Counted from the first letter of the stretch, positions 53,304 through 64,000 are shown. The stretch: 64,000 nucleotides of DNA from Amaurobius ferox (GCA_951213105.1 OX578140.1:115986653-116050652), one strand, 5' to 3'. Program-made: numbers and translations. The notes: generated by a model not told the origin, from the letters alone.

Positions 53304-53910
53304 GGTTTACTTCCAGATCGATCGGAGCCCCCGCCAGGCTCCGTCTCCCCACACTTTTCTAACGTGCCAAGTGTAACCGCCGGAGTCATTCGCAAAGCCA
53401 GATGATGGAGAGCGGGCCATAACATGCACCTGGTGCACATTGCCCATGGACCAGCAAGGATCCATGGGGGATTTCTCGATATGAAACACTCTCCACCATC
53501 CAACCAACGCAACCTAGGGACTCACCTCTGGAACCGTTTACTGCAAACGTTTCTCGAAAGCAAAACTACTGATGCACGCAGCTCTACCCCTTTCGCTTCA
53601 CACCCACATGAACCCATTCCCGAGCCAAAACGGTGTACCTTACGGCAGAGACCGAAGAGTGGTACTAGGGCTCATAGAGCAGATGTGATGTTTACTAAGG
53701 GCTCGGCATTGATGAAACCAGTAACTGAGAGGGACAAGAAACACAAAACATAAAAGGAGAACTAAAGAAAAAAGAAGGGGAAAGGAAGATAGACAAAAAA
53801 AAATGAGAAGGAAAAAGAAAGAGAGAGATAGATAAAGGAAAGAAAAGCCTTGCTAAGGTACCTCGAGATTGCAACACCCGTATTCACTAAAGAAGTGAAC
53901 CCTTGAGGGG
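53304..53910 (-). promoter_or_regulatory. LINE 5' untranslated region, probable internal promoter
   Basis: Extends from the target duplication to ORF1. It begins cccctcaagggttcacttc and contains a purine/pyrimidine-rich stretch (53,755-53,850). I-type LINEs have internal RNA polymerase II promoters here; specific elements were not identified. Short frames across it are spurious. Confidence 0.6.
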
Positions 53911-53984
53911 TGATTTTATTTGAAATCTCTCTAGTAATAAGAATACAGTTTTTAAGTTTATAACTGTATTGATTATTGCGACAA

Positions 53985-54648
53985 ACATTAGAAAATCAAG
54001 TCGCTTGGTTATTAAGGGCAGGTTTAGTTAAATGGTATTTGATGGTTAAAGGGCAGGAAAAATCAAATTGGTCAACATCGCCGAAATTATTACCTATACA
54101 AGTAGAGTTTTTTTTAATTTGAAGTAATAAAGATAGTCAAGGAAAGAACCACGACCGGTTAAAAAATTAATTAAATATGTTTAAAAAGTTTGGAATTCAG
54201 TGATAACAGTTGGGAGAAAATTTAAGATTCTGGCAGGGTTATGTGTCCTTTGAGAAATATATTCTTTCAAATAAATTTGCCAGTTTTTGAGTAGTATGGT
54301 TTTACAAAATTTAGTTAGAAGGGAATAAGGGAAAGATATTTTAAAAGGGATAACAGTGGTAGAAGCTTCTTTGGCATGAAAATCAGCGTCTTCGTTTTCC
54401 TGTATGTTTGCGTGGGCAACCAAGAAATATTAGTTAAATTTTTAGCGATAAAAGCAGAATTTTTAATATTAGATAGAAAATTCGATTTATTTTTGATAGA
54501 TTTAAAAACCAAAATAGATGATAAGCTGTTAGAAAAGATAATAATTTTAAAATTATTGTCAAAAGCCCAATCTATTGTAAATTTAATGTCGTTAATTTCA
54601 GCTTGGAAAATTGTACTTCCATTAGCTAATTTAAATTTAAAGATAAAT
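53985..54648 (-). pseudogene. Second LINE RNase H domain relic
   Basis: Minus-strand fragments: FKLANGSTIFQAEINDIKFT (Glu motif), IIIFSNSLSSILVFKSIKNK (usually FSDSLSS; the catalytic Asp is Asn), ISWLPTQ, then ENEDADFHAKEAST (third Asp motif, with the usual GNE..AD as ENEDAD), FLTGRGSFLDYLYYFKLKK and GNNFGDVDQFDFSCPL. Several frameshifts. It is a different LINE from 48073-53910. Confidence 0.75.
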
Positions 54649-54663
54649 ATGCCGTATAGGTGT

Positions 54664-54720
54664 TGAAATCCCAAGCAACCTGACTGATCCAAGGATTCGA
54701 GTAGCTGTTTAGGCGACCGG
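54664..54720 (-). mobile_element. Stand-alone mini-element, copy d (57 bp)
   Basis: Minus-sense ends ccggtcgcctaaac and gcttgggatttca. Flanked by exact 15-bp repeats atgccgtataggtgt at 54649-54663 and 54721-54735. More diverged than the other copies. Confidence 0.75.
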
Positions 54721-54735
54721 ATGCCGTATAGGTGT

Positions 54736-54775
54736 TGCAGACCCTGACCCCTGGACTGATCCAGAGGGCTTAAAG
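54736..54775 (-). mobile_element. Partial second mini-element at the same site, copy f
   Basis: Starts tgcagaccctgacccctgga immediately after the second 15-bp repeat, matching the mini-element's 3' end; its other end runs into a Tc1 relic and no third target repeat is seen. Confidence 0.5.
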
Positions 54776-55018
54776 CCAATATGACTGAACGTTTGTATGT
54801 CGATGACATTCTGACGCTGATTGTTCTTCTTATATTGTCAGGTGACCCACATTTCATTTACCAACAAGACAACGTTCGACCACATACTGCACGACTTTTT
54901 CAACAATGCCTTTGAGGTTTTAATCTCTACCATGGCCGTCCAGATCCCCCGACCTCTCACCAATAGGACACGTCTGGCACATGCTGGGACAGCAATTGCA
55001 GCATTCAAAGCTGATTAA
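54776..55018 (+). pseudogene. Tc1-like transposase relic
   Basis: Reads MTERLYVDDILTLIVLLIL, then YQQDNVRPHTARLFQQCL (about 54855-54910; second catalytic Asp), then out of frame HGRPDPPTSHQ where PWPARSPDLSPIE would be expected. Short and frameshifted. Confidence 0.75.
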
Positions 55019-55021
55019 CAA

Positions 55022-55255
55022 TAATAAGCTGAATTAGAATAAAAAGCTGATTAAGAATAATATTTTTAAACAATAGAATCGAGTTGCAGGAATTAAATGG
55101 TGAGATTTTATTAATGTTAAAATTAAAAAAGCCTTTTTTCTCATATAAATTAGTAACAATTCTATTAGAAGGTTAAATAATAAGATTTAAATCCAAAAAA
55201 TTATTATTTGTACTAATAACAGCTTCATTAGGAATTAATTCCAAGCTATTTTCAA
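55022..55255 (-). pseudogene. Penelope-like RT fragment
   Basis: Minus-strand reading gives [20 protein letters not shown], then [20 protein letters not shown] and [11 protein letters not shown]. This follows the same residues of the element at 7546-9834 ([39 protein letters not shown]) closely, so it belongs to the same subfamily. Only about 230 bp remain, with a stop (LII*) inside. It lies between two Tc1 relics. Confidence 0.8.
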
Positions 55256-56355
55256 TTGGCCAGCTTGGAATAGCCGATATCTGAAATAGCAACAAGAATC
55301 AATGAGATGGTCAATGATGTGCTGAGGGATGTCATCCCACACAGCAAGCAATTGGGCTTGTAACTGAATATGATTTGTTGGAATTGGGAATTTTCTTAAT
55401 CGCTGACGCATGATGTCCCAGATGTGCTTAATGGGTGACAAATCCGGTGAATATGCTAGCCAAAGCAGGTTATCTAAACCTTGTAGATAATTCATAGTTA
55501 CCTGTGCAGTATGTGGCCTGGCATTATCCGCTGAAAAAGCAGTCCAGACCCGGTTGACAGAGATGGCTGTACCACAGGTCTCGCAATGTCAGAGACGTAT
55601 CGTTGTGCCGTGATACTGCCAGAAACTTGGACCAAAGGTGTTTGTCTACCGAATGTTATACCACCCCAAACCATGGTACCACTTAGGCGAGCTGTGTGGC
55701 GACTGATAAAAAAAGCTTCCTGGTGGCGTTGTTGAAAGCGCCGCCATTCACGAGTACGGCCGTCTGGTATGTCAAAACAGAATCGGGATGAATCCGTGAA
55801 CAGAATATTTCCTCATTCTGTCGATCAAATGCTTCTCATTTGACACCACTGGAGGCAACGTAACCGGAGAAGACGTTAAAACGGTAGGTGTCGAAAAGGT
55901 TTTCTACCTTGGAGTTCTACGTCATGCAAACGATTTCGAATTGTTTGCGTCCAAACCACATTACCTGTTGCGTGGGATAGATGTCGTTGTAACACCGTTG
56001 CTGTAGCAAACGCAACGCTTTTCAGAAGCGTACGATCTTCACGTGGTGTTGAAGACCCAGACCGTTCGACTCATCCAGTGGACAGGAGCAACTAATTGGA
56101 CGGCCGACCATCTTCACGTGGTGTGGTACACCTTGAAACTTCACTACCTAATATTTATGTCGTTTCGTTATCTCTTACAAACCGTAACACTTCACGACTC
56201 TTGCTCACTTCACGACCCAATAGGTCAGCGGTCCTTCGAAGACTAGTTCCACCCTCACATAAAACAATAATTTGTTCCGTTGTCGACAACTGAACGTATA
56301 CAGTGCGTCGACGTACTCTTGGTATACTGTGATGATGTTTGCAACCAGAAACCAA
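55235..56355 (-). pseudogene. Tc1-like transposase pseudogene, nearly full span
   Basis: From the minus strand: helix-turn-helix YVQLSTTEQIIVLCEGGTSL (about 56290), RRTADLLGREVS; TIRNRLHDVELQGRKPF (about 55900); the first Asp region ILFTDSSRFCFD (about 55790); GTMVWGGITFG (about 55655); and the C-terminal AYSPDLSPIKHIWDIM (about 55420-55465), where the catalytic Glu (usually SPIEH) is Lys. Frameshifts, a stop, and a 60-bp mini-element (56050-56109) interrupt it. Confidence 0.8.
56050..56109 (-). mobile_element. Stand-alone mini-element, copy c (60 bp)
   Basis: Runs tgaagacccagaccg to acggccgacc on the plus strand (3' end to 5' end of the element). Exact 15-bp target repeats atcttcacgtggtgt at 56035-56049 and 56110-56124. 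It sits inside the Tc1 pseudogene, so the target before insertion is easy to infer. Confidence 0.85.
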
Positions 56356-56870
56356 TCACACTACAATTTAGCTGTGATATCGCTCCTCCTTGACCTGACG
56401 CTTTTATGCTGCTCGACAAAGTGTTACGTCAGTATGCGTAACGAAACTCTGATCATTTCTATATCTTGCCTTGCTGTTTCCATTGCCTGATTTACATAAA
56501 GCTACACCTACAATTTTATGATGCTGCGATTTCAGTTGTGAGCAGTGTATATAATGATTTATTATATTATATAAATATTGATTTAATATATTTTAAAATT
56601 TAATATTAAATATAATAACCAAATAAAATTTGTTTGAGCAATTTAATGTCTGATTATTGGATAAGTGAAATGAATTTTATGTTATTAATCAAGTTGCTTT
56701 TCAGAAGAAACACCGGGCAACACACCAAATTAACTATGGTGGGTAATTTTATCTGTTTACGTCATACCTATATTTAAATAAAGTAGTAGGATATTGTAAA
56801 GAAAATTGACTCCTGAATATTAATGATTCGACATTCTGAGGTCTCTGTATAGGAATACATCGTCAACTCA
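56356..56870. other. AT-rich sequence, no gene
   Basis: Probably the outer end of the Tc1 element followed by AT-rich spacer. No terminal repeat was confirmed. Confidence 0.4.
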
Positions 56871-57900
56871 TTTATCTTCCATACATGATAATGTCTAGGG
56901 AAAGTATTGGAATTGTTGTTGTTGAGACCCAGACCGTCCGACCTCCAGAAAAGTGTAAAATAACTGTTTGGACGGCTGGGAAAAGCCACACAATTCAGAC
57001 CGGATCCCAGAGGGGGAGGCAACCACAGGGACCGTACCCTCCTTCCCCTACCACCAATCTCTCGGAAGGACTTACGGACCCACATGTTTAACGTGATCGT
57101 ACTCCGCGTGAACAAGGCGGCAGTTTTGGCAACGGAGGGAATTGAACCTGGGCCTACCGAGTGAAATTCCCGCGCGCTAACCACTGGGTTACCCCGCCCT
57201 AGTATTGGAATGCTGTCAAAACACGAGTTTTCGACGGATCCATATGTTATGAGCATCCTGGTTATGAGTAATCCATATGTTATGAGCAATATATTTTTAG
57301 AATGACGTCTTTGTGTGTGTCTGTGCAAAGCATGTATTCAATCTAGCAGAAAAACTAATTGACCAAATTTTACAAAATTTGGTAAATATGTCACCTTTGA
57401 TGGAACGTGGTTCTGATTAGATTTCGATACGCTTCGAAAAAAATATTCTACTTTTTTCTACGAAATGGCGCACAAAAATCAATGGTGTCCACTCTAACTA
57501 AAAAAAACTGATCAACCAAATTTCGCAACATTTGGTTGATAAGTCACTTGTGGGTTATTTTGGTGCTGATTAGATTTGAGGACGATTCAGGAAAAAATAA
57601 CTTGCCTTTTTGTCTGAATGAATTTTGTCTGAAATTTTGTCTTGCCTGAATGTCCACCAAAATTCGTCAAAATCACAAATAAAAGACTACGTATTCTCAA
57701 ATGAACAGTTAAATAAGATTTAGACATAAATTTTGACGATAAAATGAATAAGAAAAACCGGTTTCTAACCGATTTTTTAACCGGTTTCGAAATATTTCGG
57801 TTTTTTTCCATTTTTGTCTCCTTACAAACAACACTCTAAATGAAAGCTCGCTAAATGAAAACGAGAATTGAATTGAAACTCCGAATTCAGCGTGGTTTCA
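56871..57900 (+). repeat. Dispersed repeat copy, interrupted by a SINE
   Basis: Begins with the palindrome-type head (tacatgataatgtctaggga, aaagtattggaat) and continues after the SINE with acacgagttttcgacgga. The body has 'aaaactaattgaccaaattt' and 'ttctgattagatttcgat' motifs. Matches 58330-58990 and the start of it matches 63920-64000. Confidence 0.7.
56914..57200 (-). mobile_element. tRNA-derived SINE of a second family
   Basis: On the minus strand it starts agggcggggtaacccagtgg, with an A-box-like TAACCCAGTGGTTAGCG and a B-box-like GGTTCAATTCC, then a body and tail homologous to those of the 5S-headed SINE (GTACGATCACGTTAAACATG; GGTCGGACGGTCTGGGTCTC), ending CAACAACAA. Exact 11-bp target duplication agtattggaat at 56903-56913 and 57201-57211. 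The 184-codon minus-strand frame across it is spurious. Confidence 0.9.
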
Positions 57901-58329
57901 AATTGTTACCCATGTAATTTTATGCAGTTAAACTCCATTTAATGGATTGTGAAGGAAAGAGATCATTGTGAAAGAAAAATTTCAGTGTGACGTCTGGTAT
58001 ATGCACTACATCGACAAGGAATTTAATGAACATCTGGTGAACTTTCCAACCTGGATCCTTAAGGGATGGGATATTTATGTTATTGATAGTAGATTACACC
58101 ACTTTGAAATCAAACTTATTGAAAATTTTAACAATTTTCTGGATAATTTTTGGACAGAAAGGAACGCAAATGCAATATCACTAAAAGTTTTAATTGGATT
58201 TTCCTTGCTCTGAGAAGGCTTAGAAAAGACACAATCAACAATTTTAGCCGAAGATACAAGATCTAATGTATCAGATTTTAAATAACCTAGCTCAGTATAC
58301 AAAATGTTTTATTGCTAAATAAAACGATT
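57901..58329. other. No gene recognised
   Basis: Small frames on both strands (81 and 75 codons) overlap here but neither matches a family that I know. Confidence 0.4.
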
Positions 58330-58990
58330 TTTACTTTCCCTGCAATACATGGTAATGTATAGGTAAAGTATTGGAATCATGTCGAAAATCGCAACTCGAG
58401 TTTTCGACGGATCTACACGTTTCAAGACCTCTGGAATACAAAAAAAAACATTTTTAGCGTGACGTCTGTGGGTGTGTCTGTGTGTCTGTCTGTATGTCTG
58501 TGCAGATTTTGTATCCGCTCTGACTAAAAAACTAATGGACCGAATTTCACAAAATTTGGTAGGTAAGTCACTTGTGAGCGAGTCTGATGCTGATTAGTTT
58601 TGGGTAAGATTTGGGATAAAAGAACCCGCCTTTTTTTGCGAAATGGCCAGCAAAAGCTTGTATCCACTCTAACTAAAAAACTAATGGACCGAATTTCACA
58701 AAATTCGACAGATGAGCCACTTGTGGGTTACCCTGGTGCTGATTAGATTTTGGTACGATTCGGAAAAAAAATAACCTGCCTTTGTTGGCAAAATGGCCCG
58801 CAAAAATCGTCAAAATCTAAACTACGTTTAATACGTAATTTTTAACGACGAAAAGAGTAAGACCAACCCCATTACACTAGGACTAGCCGTTCTTGAGATA
58901 TTTTAGTTTTTCGTACTTTCTCTACGCCACCTTTGAAAATAAGCCCGGTTACCGAATGAGAATGAAAATTGAATTAAAAGTGAAATAAAT
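58330..58990 (+). repeat. Dispersed repeat copy
   Basis: Head 'ttttactttccctgcaatac', 'ggtaatgtataggtaaagta', then ttgtgtgtctgtctgtatg and two tandem versions of 'aaaaactaatggaccgaatt' (about 58525 and 58678). Same family as 56871-57900. No protein. Confidence 0.7.
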
Positions 58991-60730
58991 TTAATTAAAA
59001 TAAAGAGAACGTTAATATAAGTCTGCAGGGAAAGTCATGTGCTGTTCACATCAGATTTTTTATTGTTGCTAGGCATTTGAAATATTATCTATCATCGCAA
59101 CTGAGAATTAACTGCAGTGTGTCTCAACTCGACTTTCTGATATAAAGAGCCCTTTCTAGTAACTTTTTTTTTCAGATATTTCAAGGGAAAATTTGAAAAA
59201 TAGCTATCACGATCTCAGATGATTACAGCTTGCTACATTTCACGTTAAAGCATGCTTGGAAAACATCTTTCGATTGCTGCCATACTTGACAATATATAAA
59301 GGGGGAGGGGTTACTTTCCCCAATCGGAGAGGGGGGCTAATGACGTCACGGACATATAAATCGTATCGCGGCTATTTTTCACAACAGTGGCTGAAACTAT
59401 TAAGCCATGTGATTATCGAGCCATAAATAAATCCTTTTATGCATGATTCATCCAAATTTTATCCTATGCTGCTATGTTAGAAAATATAAAATGTTGACTA
59501 AATTTCGAAGCTTTCTCCCGAATTATTACAGAATTCTATCATGTTCTAGATTTTTCTATATAAATTACTATAAAGTTTCGTAAAAATTCATTAATATTTA
59601 CGGCCGCTATCGTGCGCATACCACAAACATACGGACATCACTCCAAAAATAGTCAAAACGTGTTCAGGAAGTCCCGAACCATATATTGGCATGAAAATCT
59701 CGAATTCGAAAATTTTCGTGAAAACAATATTTCCTCTAAAATATATTATATAATATGAGAATATAACAGTGAGGTGACGATGTGTGTGTGAATAATATTC
59801 TAATCACATATCGTATATATTAGTTTTACAATTAAAAAATATACCAAAGTTTAAGCACTGGATTTTATACATAATGAAAAGTTCTAAATTCTAAGGAAAG
59901 ATATTATTTACACATTATCAATCAGATCACATTAGTTTCCTTAGAGCGACGACAAGAACATTTCTTTAAGGCTTGCATACTAATGTACAGTAAATGTAAT
60001 TATATTAGGCAAAACTGGAATACTTATATTATTTTAAAGTATTATTTAATTTATTATTTTCCATCGTTAAAAATATTTCTACAAAGAATCCGCAATTATG
60101 ATTCAAAAAGACATCAGGCAAACGTCGAGGTCATTAAAGATTTTCATAGAAAAGTTCTCCGTCTTAAGACATAGTAGCGATAGAAATTTATTATAAAAAG
60201 GACCAGCCATATTTGAATGAAAAAAACATCATTAACGAAAAATGTCTTTAGATAAAGAATACGTAATTAGCATCTACTGCCGAAGGAGGCGATGTATTCT
60301 TGCATAACTTAAATACTAGCCTTAATTAATTCTGAAACGAGATATTTTTTATAATATTCATTTCTATGTATCATCAATTGCTTTTTTAATTTAGTTGAGT
60401 TCATTAAAGCGTGGAAATTCACTTTGTTCAAATCGACTTTATGCAATATGTTCAAAGGGGATTTATATAGAGGTAAATGTTTGTATATTTTTAATTTGTC
60501 ATCCTCAATTTAAACTCTGGATTGTTGCATAGATTTATTCTATTGATAAATTTATATTTTAACTAAATTTTATAAGGTCTCTACGTAAATATCATGCATA
60601 TTCTACAATGTTAAACATCATGAAACGTATTACCTAACTAAATATTATATATATGGAAGTTTCATATGAAAATAAAAAATCATTCATATTTAAATTAAAG
60701 CCATTTTTGTACATGAATAACGTGTGGAGT
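58991..60730. other. AT-rich intergenic sequence
   Basis: No supported gene. A 63-codon frame at 59983-60174 (FPSLKIFLQRIRNYDS...) is the only one with protein-like composition; I cannot assign it. Confidence 0.4.
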
Positions 60731-60925
60731 TGTGGCAGCAGCACGTCCACGCGCCTTGCAGCAAAAATTGGCCATGCGAAGAACATGTTGAAGACCCAGA
60801 CCGTCCGACTCGTCCAAAGACTTGAGCAGCCGTTTGGACGGCCGGGAAAAATGCTAGGAACATGTGCCCGATTATAAGTTCGGGAACTAAAGCTTAAACT
60901 TTGCCTTAACGTTATAATGTCGGTC
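60731..60925 (+). repeat. Possible LTR-like repeat, left copy (interrupted)
   Basis: Begins TGTGGCAGCAG like 61556 and shows scattered similarity for about 130 bases (agaacatgt...gcccgattat against agaaacattt-acccgaattat). Interrupted by mini-element copy e. The right boundary is uncertain. Confidence 0.35.
60789..60852 (-). mobile_element. Stand-alone mini-element, copy e (64 bp)
   Basis: Plus strand tgaagacccagaccgtccga to gacggccgggaaaaat. Flanking 13-bp repeats gcgaagaacatgt (60776-60788) and gctaggaacatgt (60853-60865) match at 11 of 13 positions, as expected for an older insertion. This copy is closest to the consensus and folds well: CCGTCCAAA with TTTGGAC and GGACGG. Confidence 0.75.
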
Positions 60926-61555
60926 TTCTAAGCTCATGGTCAAGCTAAGTTCGGGCAATCAGAAGAAAATACAAACATTGCAACGGTGGTGAACTGGACG
61001 AGAGGTTTGAGCACGCAACCAACGAGAGATGGCAACACCACGCTGAGCACAGGTACATTCCACTCCCTTCTCCTGGATGAGAATGACTGTACCACAAATT
61101 GAAATACGATCTTCATCGGCTTCTGGCTTCCGATAGCGTCCGTAGATATCTCAATAGAATAGATAGGTAACAGAGGTCTGAAAACGCTCCAAAGATGTTT
61201 CTTTGGTTGGTTGGATCTAAACAGTTGGGTTCGGATGGGTGGTCGGGATTCACATTCCATTAGCGACAGAAAATAAGACGTGGACTTAAAGTAATTAACA
61301 GTTAACGAGCAGAATGTCGAGAAACAGTAGCCAATTAGAAAAGATTTTTGACACTTTTTGTCAAAACCGCGATGTTACAGTGAGAGTTTAGAGCGGGGTG
61401 TTACCCCAAGATTTTTAATATTGTGAAAGATAGGAAGGCTCTATATATTCTTCAAGATATCTACCACAGTGTCTGTGCTGGAGAATGGGTGACTGTGCGG
61501 ATGGCCTTCACCGTTTCCCATAGTTTCGAATTAGCACTTTTCGTCGAAAGGAGTG
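60926..61555. other. Sequence between the two LTR-like repeats
   Basis: Frames of 106 codons (minus) and 60 codons (plus) have no recognised homology to gag or pol. If the flanks are LTRs, this would be a TRIM-like non-autonomous interior. Confidence 0.3.
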
Positions 61556-61782
61556 TGTGGCAGCAGAAAGTCCGCTCGCCTTCAAACATCGGTCGACCAT
61601 ACTAGAAACATTTACCCGAATTATGATTATGGGCCTTAAGCTAGCTGTTGGGCCTGCTGTTTTAATGTATGTTGTTCCTGTTTTTGCTGTGCTTGTGAAT
61701 AAACGTGTTAGTTATCCATAAATTTGAACTCCTTCCTGTATCCTGAGCGCACACTCACGATTCCAGACGATAAGTCGTAACA
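61556..61782 (+). repeat. Possible LTR (solo or right copy), 227 bp
   Basis: Starts TGTGGCAGCAG, ends AGTCGTAACA (TG...CA rule), and contains AATAAA at 61698-61703 followed by a T-rich/GT-containing stretch. The flanking 5 bases do not form an obvious duplication. Confidence 0.4.
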
Positions 61783-62955
61783 GTATTGTGAGTTGAGTAC
61801 ATTTTTGTGAGTTTCCAGAACATGCAAAAAGTCGCCAAGATTTCTATATTTCGTCAAATTCGTTACAATGCTACACTCATTTCTCAAAATAACCGTTATT
61901 ATAAAAATACGAAAGTCATTTCACAAAACAACCGCTACTATTCTCAAAATATTGACAAAAATCACAGTTCAATGTAGATCGGATCACATCAACTGCTCTT
62001 CAACTGAGTGATGACTCCTTTTATAAACTCTCTCATCTGTAGAAACTCATAAAAATATCTCATATCTCGTAGAAAAATGGTTATTTTGAGGTGCTTCTTC
62101 GGAAGGATTTTTTTTTGTTGAGGAAGTACTTGTAAACCTACATATAGATATTCCGTACGAATAACAGATATACTGCTAGTCCGAAATAAGCGAAAAGGGT
62201 GATGTTTTACATCGACCTGTAACGAATAACAGAGTAGCTTAAAACTTTTGTTTCGTCAACACTGATTATGATACAAATAGACCTAATCTGGAAAATGAAT
62301 ATCACTCGTAATAGTCGAGTATTCAACTTCCAGAAATTTTTTAATCAAAATGTAGTTTAAATACCGACAAATGGGCAGATAATAAAATTAATAAACATTA
62401 ACTGAATTTCTACTTAGAAATGGGTGAGAAAATATCGTTGACGCGAATTCCATCTTGTAATTACAGTATGGAAAAGCGATAAAATAAAGCTCTTTTTAAT
62501 GAAAACACGTACTAAATTACACTAGTGAATTTAATTAAAACACCGACTACGGAATGAAAGAGCATTTAAACAATCCTTACAAATGTAGACAAATTTACTG
62601 CCGTTTATAGGGCATTTCTTAAACAGAGAAAGATATCTTAAAACTGGGAAAGACAATTGTTCTAAACATGTTATACAAAGAAAAAAGTTCTTCAGAACTA
62701 CCTTCAACAATAAGACCTTTCACTACTTTCATTAGTGTAATTGAAACTTTTAAGTAATGGGTTGCTTTAACATTTGTTTTAAAGGAAGTTTCGTTAAACA
62801 AAACAAATTGCCGGAATATAATGCAAAGAACGTGCGATGATGCCAATAATGCATTTCGAATTTTGAACTTCTTAATTAAAATTGGTACTTGTGTTGTGTT
62901 TGGAATCCCATTGACAATTTTTAACACTTTACAACAAAGTTGAAAAGTGTTTATG
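61783..62955. other. No gene recognised
   Basis: AT-rich. The 115-codon minus-strand frame at 62619-62966 lacks a recognised domain; it reads into the (TGTC)n repeat at its start side and I do not call it a gene. Confidence 0.4.
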
Positions 62956-63260
62956 ACTTTGTTCATTCATTCTGTCTGTCTGTCTGTCTGTCTGTCCGTT
63001 AGCACGATAACTGCCGTAAAAATGGCTTAATCAAAATGAAATTTTAGTATGTTGTTCAGACGGTCTGTAGGACCTATGGGAATATAAATAAATAACATCA
63101 CTCAATTAGTTTTGGATTGAACCCGGGTTGAAAAAATGAAATACATTGAGCCCTATGGGACCAAATTTTTCAAACATTTTTTAAGCGGATTTAAAATTCA
63201 CAAATTGCTTCGAAAATGTTAGGTAATATTCAAATTGTTCCATAAAATATATAAAAAAAA
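62956..63260 (+). repeat. Dispersed repeat with (CTGT)n head
   Basis: ctgtctgtctgtctgtctgt at about 62972-62997, then 'ccgttagcacgataactgcc', and a conserved-looking non-coding body (atgaaattttagtatgttgttc). A mobile-element fragment is likely but unclassified. Confidence 0.5.
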
Positions 63261-63915
63261 ATTCAGCGAAATATATTCATTAGTTTTTTAAATAAAAATT
63301 AAAATAATAATTACACCTCTTATATGAAAAGATCACGTGACCATGATATGAAACGATCACATGACCCACTTCAAAATGATATATGGCATCCATCTTGTTT
63401 AATTATGCCGCCATTTAGGAATGATCTGAAAGTACATTTGCCAGAAGAAAGGTGGCAAAAAAAACAAGAAAGACCAACCATGCATAAGCATTGATTATGA
63501 AACACTTTCCAACTGAAATGTAATTTCATTTAAAAATTTCTAAAATGTGATTCATTCAGTGGTAATATCTTTTACATTATCACAGTACTACAGTAATTTA
63601 TCATACTTAAATATTTAAAACTGTATCGAAATATAAATCATCTGATTCTTTATGCAAAATCAATGAATATTTCATTCATATAACTTGTATTCCAGACTCC
63701 AGAGCTAAATAATTTTGTGTGAAAAAAATTCAGCAATTCTTATGTAATTCATCTTACAATCGCTTGAGATATTTGCATTCTGCATATGTTAAAATTAGGC
63801 TTCCTTGAAGAAATAATAAAAGTTTAAGGATCATTTAAAATCACAACTATTGTAATTGCATAGGCACGGAATTTAGATACACAGATAATACACAGATAAT
63901 ATATATGTGTATGTG
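63261..63915. other. AT-rich sequence, no gene
   Basis: Nothing recognised except short AT repeats; 'gatcacgtgacc' and 'gatcacatgaccc' occur near 63331 and 63355. Confidence 0.4.
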
Positions 63916-64000
63916 TATGTACTCAAAGTATTGGAATCGTGCCGAAGATCGGAACTCGAATTTTCAAAGTATCTACACGTTTTGGGACTTCTAGAACACG
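63916..64000 (+). repeat. Dispersed repeat copy, cut by the window end
   Basis: 'aaagtattggaatcgtgccg', 'aactcgaattttcaaagtat' and 'ctacacgttttgggacttct' match the start of 58330-58990. Confidence 0.6.

Larger units (their letters stand above)
48073..53910 (-). mobile_element. Full-length I-type LINE, mutated
   Basis: Bounded by an exact 13-bp target duplication tgattttatttga at 48060-48072 and 53911-53923. Reading the minus strand: a 5' untranslated region (53910 to about 53277), ORF1 with three CCHC knuckles, ORF2 with AP endonuclease, reverse transcriptase and RNase H, then a 3' end with (CCA)n repeats. An RNase H domain and CCHC ORF1 fit the I superfamily (I/Nimb-like) better than Jockey. 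ORF2 has at least three nonsense codons and two or three frameshifts, so this copy cannot move itself. Confidence 0.9.

Noticed and set aside
56774..57328. 184-codon minus-strand frame
   Set aside because: It reads through a tRNA-derived SINE and its flanks; no domain.
59983..60174. 63-codon frame with a sequence vaguely like a cytochrome P450 segment
   Set aside because: Too short, no heme-binding or other diagnostic motif, no convincing splice sites or neighbouring exons.
62619..62966. 115-codon minus-strand frame as a candidate gene
   Set aside because: No domain recognised, no signal peptide, and it abuts a dispersed repeat; could be chance in AT-rich DNA.

Overview
The window is AT-rich, intron-poor, repeat-dense animal DNA. 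The repeat content (I-type and Jockey-type LINEs, Tc1/mariner relics, Penelope-like elements, 5S- and tRNA-derived SINEs) together with a tandem family of intronless BTB-BACK-Kelch genes points to an arthropod. I think a spider most likely, but that is inference from family knowledge and not proven by the sequence.

Layout. From 1 to about 38,100 the window is a tandem array of a roughly 8-10 kb unit. Each of four units carries one single-exon BTB-BACK-Kelch gene (4674-6425, 14369-16108, 22516-24255, 30831-32570), all on the plus strand. The window opens inside the 3' flank of a further unit (1 to about 560), and a geneless partial unit lies at 37377-38095. Units differ by insertions: a mariner-like transposon with about 290-bp terminal inverted repeats (678-2642), a Penelope-like element with an intact reverse transcriptase inside a (TA)n tract (7546-10815), a second truncated Penelope-like element between two 280-bp inverted repeats inside the matching (TA)n tract of unit 4 (33432-34780), piggyBac-like palindromic MITEs, and a 5S rRNA/tRNA chimeric SINE shared by the spacers before genes 3 and 4.

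From about 38,100 to the end there is no convincing host gene. It holds a Jockey-type RT relic (38290-39240), hammerhead-ribozyme-like folds (39665-39811), two copies of a tRNA-derived SINE (36296-36585, 42348-42632), a satellite of about 128-bp repeats (about 43,690-45,660), Tc1 relics, a full-length but mutated I-type LINE on the minus strand bounded by an exact 13-bp target duplication (48073-53910), a second LINE RNase H relic, a small Penelope fragment, a tRNA SINE (56914-57200) and dispersed repeats to the end.

The most unusual signal is a family of 57-65 bp stand-alone elements. They match the 3' tail of the SINEs, keep similar ends at every locus, and are bounded by 13-15 bp target duplications, exact at three independent loci. 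Two of the loci show repeated insertion at the same site.

The BTB-Kelch genes are the only likely functional host genes. Family knowledge makes them candidate substrate adaptors of Cullin-3 ubiquitin ligases. Their copies show a mosaic pattern of similarity that suggests gene conversion. Coordinates of relics and repeat boundaries were read by eye and are approximate unless fixed by a target-site duplication.
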